NCBI GenBank assembly: GCA_013365365.1
Contig: JABVXU010000171.1
Location: forward strand, 1-64,000
Source: Cruorifilaria tuberocauda
Lineage: Eukaryota; Nematoda; Chromadorea; Rhabditida; Onchocercidae
Reading direction: 5' to 3'
DNA: 64,000 nt
Every line of letters begins with the position of its first letter. Within the stretch, counting starts at the first letter, position 1. The notes beneath the pieces are model-generated. The model made no database searches. It was not told where the DNA came from and saw nothing but the letters and a program-made list of their open reading frames with translations. The position numbers and the translations under genes are program-made. This document shows positions 1-11,806 of this stretch, in pieces.

Positions 1-7
1 GCGAGAT

Positions 8-345
8 GCCGTTCAAAGAAAATGCGAGCTTGAAAACTGCCGCTTAAGGAAAGCATGGAAACCAAATCGTCGCTTAAGGAAAGAGCAGTAGTCAAATGGC
101 CGCTTAAAGAGAATGCGAGAATCAAAATTACCGCTGAAGGAAGGCGCGGCAATCCAAACTATCGGCTAAGAAAAACTGAAATCACCGCTGGGGGAAGGTG
201 CAAGATTCGAACTTGCCGCCCAGGGAAGCGCGAAAATCAAAATTACCATCGATGAAAAATGCAGGAAGAAAAACAACTGCCCGAGAAAGAGCGGGAATGA
301 AAATCATCGCCCAAGGAAAGCGTGGAATTCGAAATTGCCGCTTAG
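8..345. repeat. Degenerate 30-31 bp minisatellite, about 11 copies
   Basis: Units start near 8, 39, 69, 99, 130, 161 (a short copy of about 23 bp), 184, 215, 245, 275 and 306, with a partial unit at 337. A typical unit begins gccgcttaaggaaagc and ends in aatcaaaatt. The block is clearly richer in G+C than the flanks. Most spacings are 30 or 31 bases, so one reading frame stays open for 66 codons (55-255), giving a loose ten-residue repeat. I read this as a by-product of the repeat, not a gene. The array may continue to the left of the window. Confidence 0.8.
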
Positions 346-584
346 ATTATTAACTGGCTGTATAACTTCAACTGAGTTTTAATCACAATGCATTGTTTTA
401 ATTCATTGAATTTTGTCTTAATCCGTTTTTTTGATTAACGAAAAATTCGTTCATTGAAGTATTTCTCAAATATTTGATTTTGTTTTTTTCAAAAGATATT
501 GATTATTTTATTTTTCCGGGAAAAAAGATGATTCTGTATAAGAATAAAGGTGAGTAAGGGAGAATTCGCAAAATAGATGAAAGC
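346..584. other. AT-rich spacer
   Basis: AT-rich sequence between the minisatellite and the putative terminal exon. Nothing recognisable was seen. If the neighbouring exon is real, this would hold its 3' untranslated region; an aataaa-like string on the relevant strand was not identified. Confidence 0.5.
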
Positions 585-772
585 TCACTTTGGAATGTCA
601 ACGTGAACGGATTCATGGAAATGTATGATACGTGTAAAGCCATCTGTATTTCCGCTTGCTGTTTGAACTTCTTTTTCTGTTAATTCTTTCCAATTCGATG
701 CTGTATCATTTACCGGTAATGTTTCTTCCGGTTTTCTTGAGCAGTTATCATCTCGATCAATTGATCCACTAC
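585..772 (-). CDS. Putative terminal exon of an unrecognised gene
   Basis: On the minus strand a TTTCAG acceptor at 779-773 is followed by an open frame of about 62 codons ending in TGA at 587-585. The reading starts with two bases of a split codon. The encoded tail is hydrophilic and rich in Ser, Asp, Glu, Asn and Thr (for example SGSIDRDDNC near the start) and ends HFHESVHVDIPK. Base composition is much less AT-rich than the surroundings, as in the confirmed exons of this window. I do not recognise the family; it reads like a disordered C-terminal tail. Possible upstream pieces lie at about 920-985 and 1312-1392, but no complete model could be built. It may also be a decayed fragment. Confidence 0.45.
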
Positions 773-1311
773 CTGAAATGCGTATCATCAGTCACTTCAC
801 TTAATCGTCTTAGTTAATAATAACTCAAATATTCTTTGTCATTATAATAATATTCCTCCGGTTAAGTTTTAGAAGAAATATTGATTAGGCCAACATTTGT
901 CCATTTTTATTGATATAACAATTATCCACTAAAGTATTCCCATTCCTGTTCTACCGATATTATTGCTATCGATGCTACTTTGACAATATTTTATAGTTAT
1001 AAACCTTAAATCATCATGTCGTAATAAGGAAAATTATGTTTAAAAAAATACTGTTTATGTTAAAAACTTATGTTAAATTATGTCAAAAACTCACAATTAT
1101 GTATAAATGTTATGAGAATTTTTGTTTTGAATATGTTGATTTAAAACTTTTTTCTTGACATTTTTTATTCACTTCTCAAGATGGCATTTGTGAAAGAAAA
1201 AAAAATTTTTTATTTCAAATTTTCATAAATAAATTCATTAGAAATAAAAATAAAATTTACAAACGACTAAGATTTCATTTCTTTATATATTTCAAAATAC
1301 AAAAGCTTAAC

Positions 1312-1392
1312 TGTTAAGGTGTCATCTGCGCCGTTCTCAATATTAGCAACGTCTCGACTGCTATTTCCTTCGATTCTCGACATAAGCAACCG
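1312..1392 (-). other. Coding-like island, possible upstream exon
   Basis: A minus-strand stretch of about 27 codons with elevated G+C, hydrophilic in the chosen frame (contains MSRIEGNSSRDVANIENG). It is bounded by a weak AG on the left of the reading and a GTTAAG donor at 1311. Its phase does not join directly to the 585-772 exon, so an intervening exon would be needed; one candidate at 920-985 ends in a compatible phase. Transcript evidence would be needed to accept it. Confidence 0.2.
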
Positions 1393-3767
1393 CTTTTGAA
1401 TTCTTTTTATGAATCATTGAATATATTCAAACAGTTATAGCTATTAAATTAGGTCAAAAATAATTGAATAATTTTTGTTTTCAGTTTTGTTCATGCAAAT
1501 TTGCGTAATTCATAAGTAAATGTTTAAACTTCATTATTAATTTTGGTATTGCGTAGCAAAGTAAAGGCAAGGTGATAATTTATATTTTTTTGGATAACCT
1601 ATAAATTAACCAAATTTTATTGTTTTAAAATAGATTTCGACCAATTTTCTACAGATATTGGGTTAAAAATCGTATTTTTGTATACTTTTTATTAAGCTTA
1701 CTTTAACTCGGTTAGTCCCATTTAAAAAGTAGTTGTATCATACAAGAAACAATGTTAATAGCTGATAAAGGAAAGAAGTTTTATATGCATTATGCTGTTT
1801 TATTGAGTCTTTCAATTGCTAACATTGATAAATTGATTGCAAATAGATAAATATAATGAAAAATAGATAAGATTAAAATAGGCAAAAGAACTCAAAATTT
1901 TTATTAGTGTTTGTAAATTTTTTTGGCTATAATAAAATTCAATCGAACTTATGATAACCCGTTTCACTTATTCAGGTGATGATTCATTTTGAAATATATA
2001 AAATTGCGTTATCATGGCGAAAAGATCGAAATTATTGTCGCGACAAAAATTTATTTTGGTAGCAAAAAGTTCGTTATAAAATTTTGAAGTTTTTTTCATA
2101 TTAAAATGACAAAAAAACTAATCTTTTTGGTCAAAAGTATTATTTGCAACATTTATTTATTCTTTAAAAATAAAACTTTTCAACTTTTCAGTAACAGTCG
2201 TTTTACTCTTTTTGTATTTTATTATTTCATAAGTACAGTACAGTGTACTGTACGGTATAAGTAAAATATTCCATATCTTTTTATAACTCCAACTCAAGAG
2301 TTATTTGCTAATGATATTAACAAACTTTAGGATAGTGATTACAACTCGTGCTCATCAAGAGATTTAAAGTTGAAGGTATTGAGCAGTTGACAAAAAAATA
2401 TGGCGTCGGTTGTTGAAAAATTAACTTGAATACAAGAAAGAAGTTATTGCACAAAATGTTAGTATAAATCTTAATTTCTTTATAAAAAAGAATAAAAAGT
2501 TAAATTTGATTAAGTTTAAGAAATTTTTACGGAAAAATTCCCATCTAAATGTTGTACTTTATTCTACATTGATGAAGCTGATCCAATATCATCGAAATTG
2601 CGGTCAAACTACCGATCATCAACTGAGGATTCCTTTTAGAATTATTTCATTTTATTTTTTAAATTTACCCTGTAAAAAATTTAGGAAATTTAATATAATG
2701 TTAGCATGAAAATTGGCTGCATAAAATGAGATTAAGATTAAGACTAGCAAATAATTTAAAGTTCTGGCTATTAAAATAAGGTGTAAAAGTGATCCTTATC
2801 AATTTTAGATTTTTTTTTATACTGCCATGTAATCATTGAAATCTGTGAGAACGAAATTAAATGAATTGTTTTTCAGAATTATTGAAGCTAAATTAGAATA
2901 TTTCTTAAACTGAACAATTAATTTTCGTTTTAATTAAATAAAATGCTAGGTAGTATGCTCGAATTATTCGGAATGATTTAAACTATTATTCAAAATTTAT
3001 GAGGTAATACTTTTTATTGTTAGAAAAATGAACTTATTAGTAATAACTGATATCTCACACGTACTATTCCTTTCTTTTTTTTAATTATGAAAAATCCTTA
3101 AAATTTTTTTTGTATGATTGATGTATTTATTTGATTGAAAGAGTGTGTGAAAACCATCATATTCAATATTTTTCAGCAATTATCATCTTTATATAATCTT
3201 TTGTCAAAAAAAATAGTTATTATGAGTTTTAACTTAAAATAATTTATTGATTATAATTATAATTATTGATTCAGTGCTGTATTCATCGATTATTATATTG
3301 ATAATTAACTTTATCAGGAAATATATGATTGATATTGAAAATAATTGATTATATAATTGTATTGTAATAAATATAATTGATGTTGAGAAAGTTTATATTT
3401 TCTTCATATTCATGGTGAAATGTAATAAATTTTTTCATCTTTTTCAAGGGAATTCAATAGTATCAGTAATTGGATTGTATGTGCAATAAGTATTCGTAAT
3501 CACATCGGCAATCAGTAATCGAAAATGTAATCGAGTATCAGTAATCGTATTCGAATACAAGAAAAAATATTGAATGAAATATCAGTAATATTTCGTTCAG
3601 TACTTTCTTTTTATAGTTATTTATCAAATTATTTCTTCATAATTTTTTGTTTCCTTTTGAATTCAGTTAGTTATCGAATCATATTCTGTTTATATCATTT
3701 GTTTTTTATTCACTATTGTTTCATTCCTAAAGTTAACTGAGAGAGACCGGAAACTTTTCGTCAAATT

Positions 3768-3791
3768 AAAAAACACTTTCGAGTGTTTTTT
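3768..3791. other. Perfect 10-bp hairpin with TTCG loop
   Basis: The arms aaaaaacact and agtgtttttt pair perfectly around a TTCG tetraloop, and the 3' arm ends in six T residues. UUCG loops are known to be unusually stable in RNA. In bacteria such a shape would be read as an intrinsic terminator, but there is no bacterial gene here. The element is short and may be coincidental in AT-rich DNA. Confidence 0.5.
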
Positions 3792-4085
3792 CTATTTCAT
3801 TTTATTAAATGACTTGCACAATTTAATCATTCCTATACATGTAAATAGCTGTAGCACGTGAACAACGTAAACGTAAAGTGCAATAAATAAATTTCTTAAA
3901 AATTGTCATGCGCTAATTTTTCACCAAAGTAGAAATAATGCTGTTTGGTTTGAAGATTTCATCAATAAATGTGTAATTATAATCAATAAAAAGCAATCAA
4001 TCCATCAAATCATTTAGGTAAATCTTTAATTTTAAGTTGAAAAATCGTAAATTTTTTTAAAATAGAATATTTGTTTTTTTTTCAG

Positions 4086-4244
4086 TCGTATAATGGAATT
4101 TTTGAATCCAAAAAAAGGATGATTGCATGGATCGTTGACAAGGTGACAAATATGTCTTCAACAAATTATGCCATTGTCGACAAGATGATAAATTTTTTAC
4201 AACAAATATGGCATCAATCATTTTTCACTCTTTTCTTCGAGTGA
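4086..4244 (+). other. Coding-like island after a strong splice acceptor
   Basis: A TTTTTTTTCAG acceptor ends at 4085 and is followed by a 52-codon open frame to TGA at 4242. The frame contains MIAWIVDKVTNM and AIVDKMINFLQQIW, which come from an imperfect 42-bp tandem duplication of the DNA (about 4131-4215). Composition is less AT-rich than the flanks. No upstream plus-strand exon was found and no family was recognised. It could be a terminal exon, a small gene remnant or chance. Confidence 0.25.
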
Positions 4245-4673
4245 TAATAGTTTTAAACCTTTCATTGATTATATTCCCTATGAGACGAACATAAGTGATT
4301 TTATTCAACATTAATGGAAGCTATTGTTTTAAGCTTGCAAAAATGACTGGAATATTGATGGTTTGACAATTATTGCAATAGAAACAAATGAGAAATGATT
4401 GTAAAAAAGAAAATATTAACAATGTTGTTATTGATAATGAATGAAATTTACAAAAATAAAGTTAACGATAAGTAGCACATGCTTTAAATTAACATTCAAA
4501 AATTAACCATGTTTTAATAATTTCTAAATAATTGAAAATGCCAACAAATGACATTTGTTAAAATCAATAAATATCTCGTTGATGAATAAGTTCATTTATT
4601 AGTTGAATTGATTAAAAGAATGATTCCAGCGTTTATTTGACATGAACATTTAACAAATAAATAAAAAAAATAT

Positions 4674-5204
4674 CCAGAAGACGAAAGCAAAAATTTTAAT
4701 AAGCGTCTTCGTCACGTTGAATTACATCTAACTTTATAGAAATTTCTAATGAATCTGAATAATACGGGAAAACGAGTGAAGGAAGTCTGAGATAAGAATT
4801 TTCATTTCTTGTCTTTCTCTAAATTATAAAATTTTTTTTCTTTTCAAATTATCAAAAAAAGGTATAAAAGGAAATTATTACAATAAAGTGAATAATAATA
4901 AAATGCCAGGAATGATAATTTACCTTAAATCTTTGCAAAAATTGCAAAGATTATAAACAAATAATTTTCATTTATTTTTTCTTTAATATTTCTATTGGAT
5001 TAATTTATTCTTTTTTATTATTCATTTATAAGAAAGTATTTGTCTTTTATTCACCGTTTTTTTTTTAATTTTGAAAACATAAAGAAAATGTCTGAAAGAC
5101 GGGAGCAAAACTTTATACTGTGTAAATTATACTGCAAAGATTGTGACGAACGTTTTCATCAAGTTGAAATTACGTCTAACTATGTAAAAATTTTTAATGA
5201 ATCT
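4674..5204. repeat. Diverged direct duplication, two copies about 420 bp apart
   Basis: Segments 4674-4756 and 5092-5204 share an ordered series of blocks in the same orientation: agacg..agcaaaa, then gt..gacg/gtcacgttga-type sequence, then tacatctaac/tacgtctaac, then a..tttctaatgaatct/atttttaatgaatct. The second copy has about 30 extra bases. The resemblance is partial and AT-rich, but the order of blocks argues for descent from one sequence. Mobile-element ends were not found. Confidence 0.45.
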
Positions 5205-8200
5205 TAATGTTGTCATGCAATTTCTGGCTTGTCATTGCACGTCAAATAGCTTCTTAATTTTAGTAGAAGCAAAACAAAGAAAATTTTTGCTACAGCATTT
5301 TGATAAGTGCAATTGAACTAAGACTTTACCGCCATTATCACATTTACATTTTGCGCTTTTCTTCGTCACTTAAGTCTGATAAATCCTAAATAGATCTCTG
5401 AATGAATACAGTGAATAATGATAAAAGAATCACAGATCAATTTATGTTAAAAAAATAATTAATCGAAATTTGTTGCGACGAAAATGAACGCTGACTTGAG
5501 TGATAGAAATGCGTAAATACAAAGGGATGATTGAAACCAACTTAGAAGACATAATCATCGGAACGGATTAGATCGATTGAAACAGCCAGTACTCTAATAT
5601 CTTGAACGATGATCCGGCCAAATTAGGGATCTGAAAACTTTGAATTTCCAATTAAATTCTTCAAATTTTCATGCAAATAGCATCATTGAACTAATTATCA
5701 ATATCCGTAGATTTTATTGTTTCTAAAAATTTCAAAACATTCTGACAACAATAATTCATTGCAAATTATTCATTTCATTTTCTAAATTTCAATAGGTTTT
5801 ATAAGTATACATTCACTTTTTATGCAATTATAGTAGTTTATTAGGACTGGAACCTTTGGAAATTTCAAAAATTTCCTTTCCAATATTCGTCTTCTGTCGT
5901 TATTATCAGATAATAAATTTTGGCTAAAATTTCTATATTTAAAAGTTTAGTAAATTCAGTTTTTTTTCAAAATTGCACAGAAATCAATTCCGATCGTATT
6001 CATTTATTTTTTATTTCCTAATATACTAATTTTCCAATTTCATTCAAATGTTTTAAAAAGGAATTTAATCAATGATATACATCAAAACAATCGAGGTTTG
6101 GATAAGAGATACCGTTGAGTGTATATGATTTAAAATAATATTGAAGTAAGAATTACAACGCTAATCCATTGTTAAGGAAAAATTTCAAATCGATAATTAG
6201 TTTTTAAATTAAAATGTATTGAAAATTCGAATGAAATTTTTTGGAAATGATAAAATCAATGATTTCAGCATTCAATTAGTTTTTTTCATCATTTCCTGCT
6301 TTAATTTAAATTGTATGTTACTGTCACAAAACATTACATTTACGATTTCTGTAATTTCATCTTTAAGTAATTCGATTCCGAATCACACTTTGAAATTTAA
6401 TGCAGTACATGGTGATTTGTTTTTTTTTGACGATTTCTCGCTCGAAATAATTTCGTTTAATAAATTTTAATTCATCATTTTAAAATAGTATTGGCTAATA
6501 ATTAGCATTTAATTATTCTGGAAGAAAAATTAAAAATAAATAAAACACAATATCATTAATCAGGAAAGTTTACTTAATAATTATTTCCTATCGGAAAAGA
6601 ATTCCCTATTTTCTTGCTAAAATTGAAATATATCTTTATGTATGGAAAAATTGAAAATAGAAAAAAAATTGAGAATTAAATAAATTTTTCATTTCATCAA
6701 ATATGTTTACTTTGCTTAGCAAAGTACAACTGCTTCAATAATTGTGCATACTTTATAGAAATGTTGAAAAATTGATTGAAATGGAGAGAGAGGGAGAAAG
6801 CGAAAGAGAGGGAGAGGGAGAGAGAAAAAAAGATACAGGAAATCAACAAAAGGAAAAATTATTAAAAAAAAGAAACAAGAATGCTTCCTGAAATATTTCA
6901 TTTTTATTATCACTAAAATCTGACACCGATGTAAACATTTATATAATTATCATTTAACAAATCTCTTTATTTTTCTTTTTTCCCTCCAAAATAAATTTTA
7001 ATATTATCATTTTATCATTTAACAATTTTAATTCTTAAATGTGTAATCGAATGATGCAAGAAAATATCACTCCGTACTTGAGAATTAAAATGTGATTTAT
7101 TTGTTGCTTCCTTTTTTGAAATATCTCACTGATAAATTACTTAATTTTACCCTTTAAGTGTATGTAAATTTTATTTTTAGATTGAAATGTTGAAATTTTT
7201 ATTTTTGTGCTAATCAACTTATCAAGAATGCTTTTAACAACGGTTAATTATGCTTGAGTAAAAGTTATTGCGTGAGAATTTTATTTTTCAAATGTGACTG
7301 GAAATCAAAATTAAGCAATAAATTTATTTGAAATGCATTGAACATGTTTGAAACGAATTCATCTGTGATAAGTTTAAAGTTTAGAAAGAAAGTTGTGATA
7401 AGTTTAAAAGTGAAAAATCATAAAAGCTCAAGTTAAATTGATATATTTACTAGGAAATTTAGAAAAAATAAAAACTGAAGTATGCTATATGATTTTGAAT
7501 GATTTAAATTAATTGTGTTTCGCTTCATAGTCATAAATGATTAGTTAATTATCAATGAACCAAGTAAAATTTGGTTCATAGACATTCAATGAATTTCTTA
7601 ATTAAACTTTGCTAATTCTTACCTTAACTATTTAAATTGAATTATTGCAACCTAAAAATGACTTTATCAACTTCTGTACTTTTATCCTACTATATCTTTA
7701 TATCTTTAGCATTAACTTTGAAGTCTTACCCTTTATATTTGAAGCGTATGAATTATTAAATTAATCTGAGCAGAATTTTCTACTTTATTAATCAAATTTT
7801 AATCAGTTAAATCATTTGATTGCTTTGTATTACTCATTCGATTAAAATGTCTGCGACGTCGCATAACTGTTGCGAATGTAGTTGAATAAATTAACTAATC
7901 AAAAAAATTCATCATAATTCGATTAAACAGCTCCAATTTGGAATTGGATCAAAGACCTCTGTTATTTTTAAATTCAAATTTTAGCGTTAAGGTTATAAAT
8001 CATATCAAAGTTATGAAACGAATCAATTTTTACAAGTACTTATAAATATTTTGTGAGTATTTGTAAGTATACTATATTGAATCTCGACGGATTTTAGATA
8101 TCCGCTGGTTATTTTGTTACTTAGAAAAATGTACTTGTATTAGATGAATTAAAATATCTTTAATACTTGAAGAGTTCTCTCAAAAATGAATAATGACTTC

Positions 8201-8765
8201 ATATTAAAACGGATATGTTTACTTTCAAAAATGATGCAACTAAAAAGCAACAAAGTTTCATTTCAATTTAGTTAGCATATCTTTAAATATTTCTAACACA
8301 TTTTCTTCAAATCATATCAAATATCCTTTATATTATTACATGATTTAAAAAAAAGTTATCAAATTAATTAAATTTCACATTGCTTATCTTATTTACTGCT
8401 ATTGTTGTTGTTGTTTACTATTTATTTGGAACATTCTATCAAATAATTCTAGAATTCCAGTTCAACATAAGCATTATTAATTTTAAGGTAGTATAATTAA
8501 TAATACAATATACTTATTATAACTAAATATCTTCTTTTTTTCAAATAGCTGTTATAAGCGAAAGTAACCTATGGTAAAATTAAGGTCAAATTAAGGTCAA
8601 GTAACGAGATAAAATTAAATTGAATTAAAGAGATCCAAAATTTTGCATTCATAAAATTACTATCAATATTGTATTTCGTACAATAACCAAAAAAATAATA
8701 AGCCATATTTTTTTTGCTCACGAGAAGAGAGAATAGAAAAGAAAAAGGGAGAAAGAAAGAGGGAC

Positions 8766-8791
8766 AGAGAGAGAGAGAGAGAGAGAGAGAA
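8766..8791. repeat. (GA)n microsatellite
   Basis: Pure GA dinucleotide run of about 26 bases within a wider purine-rich stretch (8740-8795). Confidence 0.9.
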
Positions 8792-9029
8792 ATGAGAAAT
8801 TTAAATTCATAAATATAAAAACGATCGTGAAATTTTAAATTTCAGCCAGTTTTGTAGCGCATACATTAAAGACTGAATAAATAGTAAAGATTGCATACTA
8901 ATTGTTATTTTCTAAAAAGGTTGGATGAATGACGAATTTATAAAGTTATAAATTAAATTATTAGAATAATGAAATGCTTTGGAAAGTTGAAGAAATTATT
9001 TAAACTGAAAATAAGTGTCAATTAACAGT

Positions 9030-9235
9030 CAACAATAACAGTAACAGCAGCAACAATAACAACGAAACAACATAACAATAACAGTCGAAATAGCAGCAGC
9101 AGCAGCAGCAATAACAATAGCAATAGAAGCAACAATAACAATAGCAGTAACAGATACAAAGAAAATAAAGATTAGAAAGAACAGCAGCAACAATAACAGC
9201 ACAAGCAACAACAAACAATAAGAACAACAAACTAT
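9030..9235. repeat. Degenerate CAA/CAG/AAT triplet tract
   Basis: About 200 bases built from AAC, AAT, CAG, CAA and AGC triplets, including a run of CAG/AGC near 9092-9110. One plus-strand frame is open through 9063-9175 and would encode an Asn/Ser-rich stretch ending YKENKD before a stop. The opposite strand gives low-complexity Leu/Cys/Tyr frames. Interpreted as a decayed trinucleotide repeat rather than an exon. Confidence 0.7.
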
Positions 9236-9456
9236 GGATACTCGGAGATAGCAATAACAATAACATATTCGCTTAAATAAGTAAAGCATATCATCCTATT
9301 TACGAATTGATTCAAACAAAATTAGTAGTTGAGAAATAAGAATTTTTGAACTGAAACAAAATTAAGCTTATTAAAAGTGTTAGAAGACTTATCTATTCAG
9401 AACTTTGCTGTTACTAGCATAAGTATGTAGTAGTGATAATAATTAATTAATTTTAT

Positions 9457-9463
<7 letters not shown>

Positions 9464-9544
<81 letters not shown>
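9464..9544. repeat. (TAA)n microsatellite, about 27 units
   Basis: Near-perfect AAT/TAA trinucleotide run of about 80 bases, followed by ATTAATAATTAATTTT sequence. Confidence 0.95.
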
Positions 9545-11658
9545 TAATAATTAATTTTTATTTTTTTTATTAAATAATTACTTTTTAACTTTTTTGATAA
9601 TAAATACTTTTAATAATTGTTTTGATGGAAAAATTATTTCATACCGCCGTAAAATTCGTATTTTTCAACGTTTCAGCAACTTTGTCCTTTGATTTGAATT
9701 AACAGTTGAAAATTTATTTAATTTTTAAAAACCAAAAAGTCTCATTTGAAGTTGCTAATAATATTCAATTATTTAAAATTTTTAATTCTTGAAATGATCT
9801 AACAACCCTGCGAAGTAATTAAAAATTGAAATTTATTCCAGCCTATCATTTCAATTTCAAATTTCATTTCAAATGTTCAAGGAATAAGTACTATAGTTTA
9901 AGTACGAATTATTTTTAGTCAAATTTTTTCTCTAAAACGGTAAGTTAACGCTTGAAATACAACTAGTGGAAATTTTGTTTTAAAAAATAATTTTTTTCAT
10001 TTCTACATAATTCATTATATCTAAAATCAATTTAACTTTTTTCTAATGCTTTTTAAAAATTAAAATTTCGTGAATAGATGCTGCATTTCATTAATATTTG
10101 TATTAAATAGAATTTCATAATTTTATTTTTTTTGTTTAAATTCCTACACATAATGGAAAAGAGAATAATTGTGAATTAAATTGCATTTGAATTGAGCTGA
10201 ATTAAGCTGAATAATGTAAATGCTAATTTACAACGGACAGCTATATTTCATCCTAGAACAATAGCACATCATTATCCATTCATTTTTCTCCCTTTTCTCT
10301 TCTTTCTCTTCTCTCTCTCTTTTCATTTTGTTATCGGAAATGAATGAGTTCATATAAAACAAAAGGAATTGATATATTTATTAATAAGAAGGAAAAAAAT
10401 TTGAAAACTGATCAAAAAAATTTCTTTTTTTTATAAAATATTTTCAATATTAATTATTTTTCTTTTGTCTTTCAATTCAAATAATTATTTGATAAATAAA
10501 CTTCCAAATGAATCGCTGTTAATTTTGTTATTTTGTCAGTCTTATATTACTATTAATTATTTAATTAATTACTTCTATGTTAATTTTTATATGATTATTT
10601 TAAATATTTATGTTGCAGTATTTAGAAATTAATTCTCATCGATATATTAATCAGATAATTTTTATTCCTCCATAATACCATAAATTTATCAATACGTTAA
10701 TCAGATAATTATTATCCTTTACAATTTTACTAAATAAATTATCAATATATAATCAGATAATTTCTTTATAACAATTTTTCTTAATTTTATGAAGTTTTTC
10801 TCATAATTTTATAAATGGTATGGGAATTTTGTTGAATTTTTTAATACGTCAATTTAGCAGTGGATTAAATGGAATGAACAGGTAAAAAAAATTAGGTCAC
10901 ACTAAATCTATCGTATTCTCGTGTTATCCATTCCGTATTATCCATTATCTTTTTTGACAAAAAGAATGAAAGGAAGAAAGAAGGGAAGAATGTTGGAATT
11001 GTAATATTTTTCTTTTTAAGGTGAAAATTTGTTTTAGAAAAATTAGCTTTAATGAAATTTTCAACTGATCGTTTTTACATAATACATGATAAACTATAGG
11101 GAAAATAAATTAAATAAAAGCCAATTTCATTTTAAATATCATTTTCGCTGGTTTATTAAGCCTCCAAAAGAAAATAAAATATATAAACTGTCGTTTTATT
11201 TTATATTTCATATAAATGAAATATGAAATTATTTACTTATATGCATAGCAGCTAATAAAGAATAGCAAAACGCTCATTATATATTTGGATAATTAAATTT
11301 ACATTTTCAACTGGAATATTTTAGAAAGGGAGAGGAAGAAAAGGAGAAAGAGAGAGTGAGAGAGAGAGAGAGAGTAATAAGGAAAAGGAAGATGAAGAAG
11401 GTATAATTCAGAGGAAAATGATAAGATAATAATATATTGATTGTGATAATAAAACATTCAGTACTTTTTAGACAAAAAAGAGAACGGGAAATTAAAAGAA
11501 CTGTAAAAATCTCTAATAAATAGCGGAAACTAATCATTAAAGGCGAATATAGTAATATTAATAATCAGGTAGTTTTAATAATGATAATTAATGATAATAA
11601 TAATGACTTATACATTTTATTTTTTAACTAAACCTTGTATTCTTATCATTTTTAATAG

Positions 11659-11806
11659 CTCGAGAAATATTACTGAAGGAGGTGAAGTAACAGAAGAAGT
11701 TCCCCGGAACTTGCTAGTCGAAAAAGCCGAGAGAAACCGATTAATACACCCGGGAATATTCGTTAATCAATCTCTACCATTTCTAACTCCTCGAAGAATA
11801 GAATGA
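11659..11806 (+). CDS. Putative terminal coding exon, family not recognised
   Basis: After a TTTTTAATAG acceptor ending at 11658, a plus-strand frame runs 48 codons to TGA at 11804-11806. The exon begins with one base of a split codon. The product is hydrophilic and protein-like: it contains NITEGGEVTEEVPRNLL and NRLIHPGIFVNQSLPF and ends TPRRIE. G+C is far above the flanks and similar to the confirmed exons here. The frame is open further upstream to an ATG at 11591, but that part is AT-rich and hydrophobic, as expected of intron. No partner exon was found within several kilobases, so this is either the last exon of a gene with long introns or a fragment. Confidence 0.4.

Larger units (their letters stand above)
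773..11658. other. AT-rich gene desert, left part
   Basis: Very AT-rich sequence with many short homopolymer and microsatellite runs and no recognisable gene. It contains the separately listed hairpin at 3768, the coding-like island at 4086, a diverged duplication at 4674/5092, GA and TAA tracts and the triplet tract at 9030. It also holds a 21-bp palindrome at 2233-2253 and a 12-bp palindrome at 7852-7863. A plus-strand 37-codon open stretch ending at 2639 (contains YIDEADPISSKLRSNY) has coding-like composition but no clear splice context. Confidence 0.55.

Noticed and set aside
198..216. tRNA-like B box around attcgaactt
   Set aside because: It lies in the 30-bp repeat, and no cloverleaf or A box could be drawn around it.
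2506..2709. 67-codon frame as a transposase remnant
   Set aside because: No catalytic motif or terminal inverted repeats were seen; a different frame in the same stretch looked more protein-like, but still without support.
9018..9289. Two minus-strand frames of 82 and 86 codons
   Set aside because: Their Leu/Cys/Tyr/Ile runs are the reverse side of the CAA/CAG triplet tract and shift frame with it.
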